The translations under genes were made by a program, and so were the position numbers. A DNA stretch of 51,219 nt from contig JAJRXZ010000042.1 of the NCBI GenBank assembly GCA_024276015.1, positions 1-51,219 of the forward strand. Reading direction: 5' to 3'. Position 1 is the first letter of the stretch. The number at the start of each line of letters is the position of its first letter. Origin of the DNA: Spirochaetota bacterium (GTDB lineage: Bacteria > Spirochaetota > UBA4802 > UBA5550). The notes beneath the pieces are model-generated. The model did no database searches and had not been told where the DNA came from. It saw only the letters and a list, made by a program, of their open reading frames with translations. Below, one piece after another: positions 44,491-51,219 of the stretch.

Positions 44491-44976
44491 TTAGATTTTG
44501 TAATAAATCTTCTCTTTCCCGGCTGCCCGTACCTTTAACCGCCCGTCTTCAAGAAAAAAATTAATCACTCTGCCGGCACTACCGCCCGTATCTTCAACAA
44601 GGATAGGAATATCCAATTTCTCCAGAGTTTTTTTTGTCTCGGCAATATTCCTTTCGCCTATCTGCCCCAGAGAAACATTTGCCCCGAATTTAAACATCGA
44701 TGCCCCGCCTGCAATCTTTGCCGAAAGGTATTCCTTCTTAGCTCCGTTTTTGATCAGACTGTTAACCAGTAACGGTATGGCTGTATCCGCATATTTTTCC
44801 GGAATGATGCCGCCTGTCGTATCCGACGGCAGTAATATATGAGCCATACCTCCGATCTTATTCATTCTGTCATAAATACAAATCCCAATACAGCTTCCCA
44901 GAATTGTTCTCAGCGTAGTGGGCTTCTTCCCAATCTTTAACTGAGCAACACCGACATTAATTAATGACTTATCCAT
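44491..44976 (-). CDS. cheD: chemoreceptor glutamine deamidase CheD
   Basis: 161 residues, full length. Catalytic Cys29 in LGSCIGICIYD and His46 in GGMAHILLP are present, with KIAGGASMF and IGERNIAETKKTL as further CheD blocks. It deamidates glutamines on chemoreceptors and in some bacteria binds CheC. No cheC, cheB or cheR nearby. Followed after 21 bp by the HDOD gene. Confidence 0.95.
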   Translation of the reverse strand: MDKSLINVGVAQLKIGKKPTTLRTILGSCIGICIYDRMNKIGGMAHILLPSDTTGGIIPEKYADTAIPLLVNSLIKNGAKKEYLSAKIAGGASMFKFGANVSLGQIGERNIAETKKTLEKLDIPILVEDTGGSAGRVINFFLEDGRLKVRAAGKEKIYYKI

Positions 44977-45024
44977 ATTTATTTCTCAATTTAACTATAT
45001 TATGTATAAACGTTTTAACAAGTA

Positions 45025-45053
45025 ATAATATGCCTCATTTGACAATTTGTCAA
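45025..45053 (-). promoter_or_regulatory. sigma-70-type promoter of cheD-HDOD
   Basis: On the minus strand TTGACA (45053-45048), exactly 17 bp, TATTAT (45030-45025). The -35 element is half of a 15-bp palindrome TTGACAAATTGTCAA, which could also be an operator. The predicted leader is about 40 nt. Confidence 0.7.
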
Positions 45054-45187
45054 GAGCAATAGAAATTTTTTAAAATTTTATTCTCCGGTTTTATATAATA
45101 TATTTGCTGTTTAGCGGCTTAATAAAATTTTTCATAATAAAAATATGATTGCTCTATTCTTATATTAAATATATTATATATTTAAAA

Positions 45188-45279
45188 GGCATCGATTTTG
45201 TCCCTTGACAAAGGGCAAAATCCCGATCAGATCATATACCGATTCATTTTATTTGGAAATTTTCAATGATGATCGGTAT
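45188..45279 (-). repeat. dispersed double-hairpin repeat, copy C
   Basis: Opposite orientation to copies A and B. On the minus strand it starts ATACCGATCATCATTG (as copy A), continues ATGAATCGGTATATG and GATCGGGATTTTGCCC (as copy B), and ends GGGACAAAATCGATGCC. The second hairpin is the most complete of the three copies. It ends 36 bp upstream of the plus-strand gene at 45315. Confidence 0.85.
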
Positions 45280-45314
45280 AACAGGCATAAAAAATTATTA
45301 TACATCGACAATTA

Positions 45315-46991
45315 ATGAAAAGATCCATAACTGCCATAATAATACTAATTCTGCTTGCCTTTCTCGGAGTATATCACTATCTTCTAAACCGCTCTCTTGA
45401 ATTAATTCCGAATAATATTGAATCCGGATGGGATTCCGGTTCTGTTTTCCATATTATTCCTGCTGTAAATCACAATAGAATACTCTTAAAAGTCTCCTTT
45501 ATCAGGCCTCTGACTGATCCGCCGCTGCTGGAAATAAATAATCTTATTTTCACAGGGCACCAAACGGATACCAAAGGTTATTTCTGGTACTTTGACGCGG
45601 CAAATTTATATCCGAATACAGAGTATTCGCTTCTCCTCAGAGACAATTCCGGTTACAGGTTATGCGATCCATGGAAAATAAAAACCTTTCCGTCTCCGGA
45701 CGATAAGCCCGACCATTTGAGACTTCTAATATACTCCGGATTCGGCGGGCACGATATCAATATTGAATGGTTTGGAACCGGACCTCTGCCCCTTTCAACG
45801 CGTATAAGGCTTCTGAAAAGAGCTCTTTCTTTAAAACCGGATGCAGTAATATCTCTTGGAAATCAGATAATATATGATCTTCGCTTTGGGATTTCATCAA
45901 GTCTAACAGGGAATTCACCGCGGGCAAAAAAATATGCCGGCACATTTGACAGGACGCTGCCGGTTCTTGGCACCGGAAATGAAAGAACTTTAAAAAAAGC
46001 GGTTGGTCCGCAAATTGCATACCTTTATGGTACGGCATTGAAATCCACACCGGCATATTTTATCCTTGATTCGCATGATTACTTTGAGGGTACTTCCTCC
46101 TACAATAATCCGGAAAAAGTTAATCTCTATCTTCTTTTTATTGCATGGAGAGAGCCCTTTATTAAGCATGGTCTTCCTTTTCCGCCCGATAAATTTATGC
46201 TTGAACTGGCAAAAACGGCTCAACTCCTTTACCTGCCTGAATTTCTGCCTGATGAAAACCGCCCCCTGACCATTCCTGATACTAATTCTGCGGACCGCGC
46301 TGTAAATGTATCGGAATGCTACGGTACATTAAGGTATGGCAAATTATTTGAGGGTTTGATCTTTGAAACAAAACGTTTTATTGACTTTAACGATAATAAT
46401 GGAGTTTTAATAAATCCTAAAGCTGAAAAATGGATCATTTCGCGAATAAAAAATGAAGATACTCAGTATAAAGTCTGCTTTTCACCCTCTCCATTCGGGT
46501 GGATTTCAGGTAATCCCTATAAGTGGTACAAGAACAGGCAGGTCAATTCTGCATCTTTGACTGGAAAAGATATCCGGAGCCCCGGATGGTTTCTTCAACA
46601 TAACAGAATTTTGGAAGCAGCTTCCGGAATGGAGAATAGGATCCCTCTGATCATTTCCGGTAACAGCAATAAAATCGCCATGGGCAAAATAATCTCCAGC
46701 GGAGACCTGTTTTTTAAGAATAACCCGGTATATGCAGTCACTCTTACTTCACTTGGCAGAGGTCCCATGATATCACCATTTCCCGCAAAGAATAAAACAT
46801 TTTCAGTTCCGGAGGCTCTTCAAGTTTATAACATAATAAAGCCTGTAGAACAAAACGGTTTTATTATAGCTGACTTTACTCACGAAAGAATAAAACTTGA
46901 CTTTTATACATGGACTCCGGGTTCTCCTGTTGAATCGATTGATACATTAAAACCTTTTTATTCCCATATTATAGAGAACAGCGTAAAATGA
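45315..46991 (+). CDS. PhoD-like metallophosphatase-fold protein with altered metal sites
   Basis: 558 residues, one N-terminal membrane anchor or signal (IIILILLAFLGVYHYLL). Residues about 40-125 look like the Fn3-like domain that precedes PhoD catalytic domains (NLYPNTEYSLLLRDNSG). Then LRLLIYSGFGGHD, LSLKPDAVISLGNQIIYDL and TPAYFILDSHDYFEG correspond to PhoD blocks where the usual ligands are GDQIYAD and DDHD; here Asp is replaced by Asn and by Ser. Catalysis may be lost or altered. The family match is inferred from these blocks. No ribosome binding site of note precedes the ATG. Confidence 0.62.
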   Translation: MKRSITAIIILILLAFLGVYHYLLNRSLELIPNNIESGWDSGSVFHIIPAVNHNRILLKVSFIRPLTDPPLLEINNLIFTGHQTDTKGYFWYFDAANLYPNTEYSLLLRDNSGYRLCDPWKIKTFPSPDDKPDHLRLLIYSGFGGHDINIEWFGTGPLPLSTRIRLLKRALSLKPDAVISLGNQIIYDLRFGISSSLTGNSPRAKKYAGTFDRTLPVLGTGNERTLKKAVGPQIAYLYGTALKSTPAYFILDSHDYFEGTSSYNNPEKVNLYLLFIAWREPFIKHGLPFPPDKFMLELAKTAQLLYLPEFLPDENRPLTIPDTNSADRAVNVSECYGTLRYGKLFEGLIFETKRFIDFNDNNGVLINPKAEKWIISRIKNEDTQYKVCFSPSPFGWISGNPYKWYKNRQVNSASLTGKDIRSPGWFLQHNRILEAASGMENRIPLIISGNSNKIAMGKIISSGDLFFKNNPVYAVTLTSLGRGPMISPFPAKNKTFSVPEALQVYNIIKPVEQNGFIIADFTHERIKLDFYTWTPGSPVESIDTLKPFYSHIIENSVK

Positions 46992-47124
46992 GGGCTGTTA
47001 TTACTAACAAAAGAATATATCTATATTTATAATAAAATATTTTTAACTATTGATTTTTTTGCATACTATTATATTATTTAATTGTCTTTCTTGATATTTA
47101 AAATAATTAAACGGATAAAATGAC

Positions 47125-48063
47125 ATGAATTCTATAATCAGGATCCAGGAATTGATCAACTCATTAGATTCTCCCGATAAAAATAATGCAGGCGATATAT
47201 TTCTAAACGCAATAAGTAATGAATTCATAACATTTAACGGGACTATCAAAATACCGAGACTTCCGGTTAAAGAACTCGATTATGATCTGGCAGTCGATAT
47301 AATTAAAGACCTGATCAAATATCTTCCCGATTTTTTTTATGATCACTCAATACTGGAAAAACGGAAACCCCCGTCAGAACAACACTCCCTTCATTTTGTA
47401 CAGCTCATATCCGGTAAGCATATCTATTTTATTCATATTTTTAAGATCCATCTGAAATTCAGCGGCGATACTTCCAATATTATTGAGCAGGGTAATTCCG
47501 ATTATTATCCTTCATATACTACAAATAGAATATATTACAAATCAAAACTTATACCTGAAAACAGTATTCTGCGGCACGGGAAAAATATAATAGATTTTAC
47601 TCCCATCAGATTAAAAGATTCTGCAAGTATAGAATCTGACCGGAACTTTTTTACATCCACAGTTTTTGACGAGATGGACACTAAAAGCATCACAATAGAA
47701 CTGAATAAACTTATTGACAGTGATCTGTTTAAAATTTCACCCAAACTGTATCCTTATATTTCATTTGATTATTTTACGGCAGCATTTAATATACTCTATC
47801 CGGATCAGGAGGAGATACGGAAAGGTCTGGATATATTTGAACCTCTCTTCATTTATATTTACAGCAACTACCTGAGCTATTCAAAAATAATTACCGAAAA
47901 GGATATTATTGAAAAATTCGGGAATGAATTAGATTTGAAAAACAACAAAGTTTTTTTAAAGGATCAATTTTTAGATAAATTAAAATCCTACTTTGGAAGA
48001 TATTCTCTTTACAGAGATGACGATATGATACTTAAAGGCTGGAGAAAATTTAAACGTGAATAG
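47125..48063 (+). CDS. hypothetical cytosolic protein
   Basis: 312 residues, no signal peptide, no membrane segment, and no motif I recognise. Mixed alpha/beta character with repeated Tyr/Phe-rich strands (GKHIYFIHIFKIHLKFS) and an alpha-helical C-terminus ending in basic residues. Its stop overlaps the start of the lipoprotein gene behind it by eight bases, so the two are co-translated. Confidence 0.75.
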   Translation: MNSIIRIQELINSLDSPDKNNAGDIFLNAISNEFITFNGTIKIPRLPVKELDYDLAVDIIKDLIKYLPDFFYDHSILEKRKPPSEQHSLHFVQLISGKHIYFIHIFKIHLKFSGDTSNIIEQGNSDYYPSYTTNRIYYKSKLIPENSILRHGKNIIDFTPIRLKDSASIESDRNFFTSTVFDEMDTKSITIELNKLIDSDLFKISPKLYPYISFDYFTAAFNILYPDQEEIRKGLDIFEPLFIYIYSNYLSYSKIITEKDIIEKFGNELDLKNNKVFLKDQFLDKLKSYFGRYSLYRDDDMILKGWRKFKRE

Positions 48064-48613
48064 AATGATAACAGCTATTTCTGTTAAAAATAAATTTTAT
48101 ATCTTTTCGGTATCCATTGCTGTTTTATCTTTATTTCTCGCCCGATGTCCATCGGAAAAATTCAGCATAATTTCCTGTGAAACAGGATCAGATCTCAACT
48201 CAGAGGGTTACATATCCGACAAAGATCTTACTTATAAATTCAAAGAGCCTAAAAAGAAGAGATACGTAAGGGATCTCTTCAATTATATCTACTTTGAAGG
48301 CGATACTCTATGTTTTTCAATAGCTGCAAATGAGAAACTTGCCGAGAGAAAAATTAAAATAGAATTTATGAATCCGGCCACAGGCAAAAGCCGACCTGCA
48401 GAAAGAATTGAAATAAAACAAAATATGGTATATGGATTCAGTCTGATCGGCTCAATACTGGAGGAATTTTTCAAAGATCAACTAAATGACCCGATTCCCG
48501 AACGCGGATTTTGCTGCAGAGATATACCATTCATAATTAAAGTAACCATAGAGAACAAAGGGAACATTTTAATATACAAATTTAATGGCAGTTTTAAAAT
48601 TGAATATATTTGA
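48056..48613 (+). CDS. putative lipoprotein of unknown function
   Basis: 185 residues from a GTG overlapping the previous stop (an ATG three codons on is possible). The signal peptide ends LSLFLARC, a relaxed lipobox with Cys31. The mature part is beta-rich with an even number of Cys (FCCRD near the C-terminus). No family recognised. Coupled to the hypothetical protein upstream. Confidence 0.65.
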   Translation: MNRMITAISVKNKFYIFSVSIAVLSLFLARCPSEKFSIISCETGSDLNSEGYISDKDLTYKFKEPKKKRYVRDLFNYIYFEGDTLCFSIAANEKLAERKIKIEFMNPATGKSRPAERIEIKQNMVYGFSLIGSILEEFFKDQLNDPIPERGFCCRDIPFIIKVTIENKGNILIYKFNGSFKIEYI

Positions 48614-48622
48614 TCATATTTC

Positions 48623-49636
48623 CTATCTGAATATTCCTGGCAGCTCATCATTCAATTGTTTAAGTTTCATATTTACGTTATCCGTATCTGCAATATATGT
48701 AACTGTTTTATATTTAAGAATTATATTATTGCCTGATACTCCTGACAGCCTGTATTTGAACGGTGTATTATATAACAGGCCATTATAATTATATGCCACA
48801 ATACCCTTCTTTTTTTCAATCATAACACTATCGGGAGTGAAGATAATATCGATGATATCATCAAAAGAAGTTAAAACATCTTTTGATCCTTTTTTAAGAT
48901 CATATTTCACAAGCTTCCATTGGCCTGCGCTTCCCTCCAGATAATAAATTGTGCCATTATTAAAAAATAATCTATAAGAAGATAACCTCATATTTTCCTT
49001 AATAAGCGCCTCTTTCTTTAAATCCACTATACTTAAATTATATATGCCGGCAGTTCCCAATAAAATACCAAGATAGTGAGCGTCTTTAAAAAGATATACT
49101 TTATAAAACTTCTCATAGGGCGGTTTAAAATTTTTATTTACAAGCATTTCACTTCTGCGGTTCATAACATTAAAATAATATGTCTTCATATCTGAAAAAT
49201 AGATTATTCTGTTTCCATAAATAAGAACTTGTTCGATCTCACCTGGATTTTTCGGATTGAAAACTTTATATTCATCTTCCGAATTATATAAATATATCTT
49301 CTTACCGCTGCTTATGACGCCGTATTTGTCATTTACATCTAAAGATTTAACCTTTATATTTTTCTGAAGAATAAATTTCTTTTTTACCGGCAAAAATATA
49401 TTCAAATGACCCCTGCTCTGAGTAAAGAGTATATTGCCGTCAATTTCGTAGTCGCTGATCAATAGCTCTTCATCAGAAACGCTTTTTATAAAATATTTCT
49501 CCAAATCGGAGAAATTTTGAGATTCTCCCTTTTTATATTTTAAAACAGCCTCCTTAAAAGCTTTATTTGGATCCACTTTACATGATAATGCCGCTGCACC
49601 AAAAAGTATTACAACTATAAACCCTGAATTTTTCAT
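48623..49636 (-). CDS. putative lipoprotein with beta-propeller-like repeats
   Basis: 337 residues, signal peptide ending ALSC with Cys19 as lipid site. The mature part has recurring four-strand units with Tyr, Gly and Lys (KIYLYNSEDEYKVFN, RIIYFSDMKTYYFN, TIYYLEGSAGQWKLVKYD), which reads like a WD- or YVTN-type propeller of low conservation. Starts directly after the stop of the TPR gene upstream, so the pair is coupled. Function unknown. Confidence 0.72.
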   Translation of the reverse strand: MKNSGFIVVILFGAAALSCKVDPNKAFKEAVLKYKKGESQNFSDLEKYFIKSVSDEELLISDYEIDGNILFTQSRGHLNIFLPVKKKFILQKNIKVKSLDVNDKYGVISSGKKIYLYNSEDEYKVFNPKNPGEIEQVLIYGNRIIYFSDMKTYYFNVMNRRSEMLVNKNFKPPYEKFYKVYLFKDAHYLGILLGTAGIYNLSIVDLKKEALIKENMRLSSYRLFFNNGTIYYLEGSAGQWKLVKYDLKKGSKDVLTSFDDIIDIIFTPDSVMIEKKKGIVAYNYNGLLYNTPFKYRLSGVSGNNIILKYKTVTYIADTDNVNMKLKQLNDELPGIFR

Positions 49637-50998
49637 CTATATTCCGTTGATTACTCCCTTTCGCGATTTGATCTTTTCAAGGGACCTTATAACAAAGTCC
49701 GAATCATATAGTTCGATCATCCTGTTGGCAGAACTCGATTTTGCCTTTAGACTGAATCTCGAAGTAGTTATGTACATGCCGCTTTTACATTTTTCTCTGG
49801 CAATCTCCTTCTGGAATTCAACTATTTGGCCTTCCGTTATTTCCTTTGTTGTTCTGCTAAATTGTATCAAAACAGGGGGATCATTAATACGCTTAATATT
49901 GTAGGCTTTATACTGATATTCATTTGGATTGATCTTTTTTTTGCTTACAATATTATAATTCATTCCGGAGATAACCTCAACAATTATATGCTGCAAGTCA
50001 TCCAGCGGTGATGTAAAGAATGTCATTAGATTAGTGTTTCTCATAATATCTTTGTACGACTTCAATTTCAGGCCTGTACTTCTGAAATTCGGATTGCCTG
50101 CATTAATTTTTTCCCAGTGATATACAGCTTCTTTTATCCTGTTTTCAAGTTCAAAACATTCTGCAAGTAAATATCTGTACTCATATTCTTCATCGCTTTT
50201 TTCTTTAAGATGATTTAAACCTTCCTCAAGATACTCTATTGCTGTTTTAAAAATGCCTTTTTCATAAAATATGTTCCCAAGCAGATAAAGACTCTTTGTA
50301 AAATATTCTCTGTTGCTCCTTGCTTTTTCCAACATCGCAGCCGCATTGTCATAATCCTTTTTCATTTTAAATATGGACCCCAAATAGAAGTATATCTCCG
50401 AACGATCACCCGGCAATTCCATTGATTTTATCAAATATTCTTCTGCATGCTCATAATCCGACGTTTTGTAACATGAAATTCCCAAGGGTCTATAACAATC
50501 GCTTAAGCCCGGATCAAGGGTGACCGCTTTTAAAAGGTACTCTCTTGCCTTTTTATAATTTTTACGCATATAAAAGGCATGCCCGATCCTATGATTTCCA
50601 TTCAGATCGTCAGGATTGAATGTTAATATGATCTTATATTCGTCAATCTCTTTGGACCAGTTGTTGGTACTGTTATACAATTCCGCTAAATTATAATGAA
50701 TATCCAGGTCAGTTACAAATTTTTTATAATCCGGGATGGATAAGATCCCGTTAAATTCTGAAATTGCCATAAGGTATTGTGTCTGCTGCTTTAAAAGTTT
50801 TGCCTTTAAAAACCTTGCAGGAACATAATCTCTCTTCTTATCCAGCACCTTTCTGACAATTTCACTTGCTTTGCCATATTCGCCATTGTCCATATACTCC
50901 TCAGCCTTTTTTACAAGACCCGGCAGGTGCACGGATTTAAATATAACTATGGCAATAACCGCAATTATGATAATAAATGTAAACAGTATATACTGCAT
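49637..50998 (-). CDS. membrane-anchored TPR protein with Mrr/restriction-endonuclease-like tail
   Basis: 453 residues. One N-terminal membrane helix (FTFIIIIAVIAIVIF), then about seven tetratricopeptide repeats (for example GKASEIVRKVLDKKRDYVPA, KKAREYLLKAVTLDPGLSDC) to about residue 310. The last 120 residues resemble the Mrr-type endonuclease fold: MNYNIVSKKK, PVLIQFSRTTKEITEGQI, GMYITTSRFSLKAKSSSANR, MIELYDSDFVI. The Gln of the Q-x-K/R region is present, but the D of the core is not evident, so a non-catalytic binding module is more likely. Stops where the lipoprotein gene starts. Confidence 0.8.
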   Translation of the reverse strand: MQYILFTFIIIIAVIAIVIFKSVHLPGLVKKAEEYMDNGEYGKASEIVRKVLDKKRDYVPARFLKAKLLKQQTQYLMAISEFNGILSIPDYKKFVTDLDIHYNLAELYNSTNNWSKEIDEYKIILTFNPDDLNGNHRIGHAFYMRKNYKKAREYLLKAVTLDPGLSDCYRPLGISCYKTSDYEHAEEYLIKSMELPGDRSEIYFYLGSIFKMKKDYDNAAAMLEKARSNREYFTKSLYLLGNIFYEKGIFKTAIEYLEEGLNHLKEKSDEEYEYRYLLAECFELENRIKEAVYHWEKINAGNPNFRSTGLKLKSYKDIMRNTNLMTFFTSPLDDLQHIIVEVISGMNYNIVSKKKINPNEYQYKAYNIKRINDPPVLIQFSRTTKEITEGQIVEFQKEIAREKCKSGMYITTSRFSLKAKSSSANRMIELYDSDFVIRSLEKIKSRKGVINGI

Positions 50999-51074
50999 GT
51001 TCTCCCTTATAGATGCAACAACCTTTAAAACAAGTAACAGTTTAGAAATAAAATACTATTGCTGCAACTTTTCT

Positions 51075-51219
51075 TCAATATTCTTTTTTAAGTTTATCAG
51101 CCTCTTTATCGGTAAGTCTCCATTTATATGCAGACCTGTTTATGGGCAGAGGGAAATTTTCATCCGTTTCAGCCTCATAGTCGTTTTTCAAAGGAGGAGG
51201 TTTCCACCATGTTCTCTCA
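51075..51219 (-). CDS. C-terminal end of a gene cut by the window end
   Basis: 47 codons open to the window edge and ending in TGA (51075-51077). The fragment is charged with several Trp, Tyr and Pro (TWWKPPPLKNDYEAE, NRSAYKWRLTDKEADKLKKE). Too short to assign. It lies about 75 bp upstream of the TPR gene on the same strand. Confidence 0.55.
   Translation of the reverse strand, partial: ERTWWKPPPLKNDYEAETDENFPLPINRSAYKWRLTDKEADKLKKEY

Larger units (their letters stand above)
44977..45314. other. 338-bp intergenic region between divergent genes
   Basis: Contains the cheD promoter (45025-45053), a strongly AT-rich stretch with many ATA/TAT steps (about 45090-45180), and repeat copy C (45188-45279). 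No gene seen. Confidence 0.6.

Noticed and set aside
41783-45279. Repeat copies B and C as ends of one transposon
   Set aside because: They are in opposite orientation, but the 3.3 kb between them holds only ordinary genes (a small ORF, methyltransferase, zinc ribbon, HDOD, cheD) and no transposase; copy A elsewhere argues for independent copies.

Overview
The window is moderately AT-rich DNA (about 40% G+C by eye) from a Gram-negative, flagellated, chemotactic bacterium. Lipoprotein-type signal peptides, outer-membrane proteins, FliM, CheD, HD-GYP and STAS signalling proteins, a MetX/MetW pair, and a PurA with a GDEGKAK P-loop (a form I recall from Leptospira) suggest an uncultured member of the Spirochaetota. 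That placement is inference; there is no rRNA in the window. I saw no insertion sequence, prophage or CRISPR array.

Layout. 1-8.5 kb (mostly minus strand): a possible 3' end of a gene carrying a dispersed repeat; three receiver-type signalling genes, including an HD-GYP response regulator; a restriction-modification locus with an intact methyltransferase and a broken MvaI/BcnI-like nuclease; an exported protein with fliM; a cobalamin riboswitch that leads into a 45-codon ORF; a decayed chemoreceptor; and rnhA. 8.7-13.3 kb: a membrane pyrophosphatase and an ETF:quinone-oxidoreductase-like Fe-S membrane protein, both for energy conservation. 13.5-16.4 kb: a SAM-I riboswitch with terminator controlling metX-metW, then map. 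16.5-20.4 kb: a LamG lipoprotein, a hypothetical gene, tRNA-Glu, tRNA-Lys and purA. 20.5-24 kb: a LysM/LytM protein lacking metal ligands, a DsbD-like protein and diacylglycerol kinase. 24.0-25.8 kb: a compact peptide-maturation cluster with a consensus promoter, a 20-residue Cys-rich precursor, a leaky terminator, a Cys-rich partner and a radical SAM/SPASM enzyme. 25.8-27.4 kb: XpaC-like protein, pth and a STAS protein. 27.7-35.3 kb: a plus-strand envelope and glycan run with two tandem GT4 glycosyltransferases, a methyltransferase, a large OmpA-like protein and an MPGP-like phosphatase. 35.3-41.7 kb: a lipoprotein metallopeptidase, htpG, a porin, an AAA/DUF4143 ATPase and smpB. 41.7-51.2 kb: small and hypothetical proteins, methyltransferase, HDOD-cheD, a PhoD-like protein, lipoproteins, a TPR protein with an Mrr-like tail, and a gene cut by the window end.

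The strongest candidate for an undescribed system is the 24.0-25.8 kb peptide cluster. Three other patterns are not explained by ordinary annotation: (i) a double-hairpin intergenic repeat in three copies (about 155, 41783 and 45188); (ii) TGTARG-type hexamers spaced 22-23 bp apart upstream of three signalling genes; (iii) the cobalamin riboswitch over a tiny ORF. Gene decay is visible in the restriction enzyme and the chemoreceptor.
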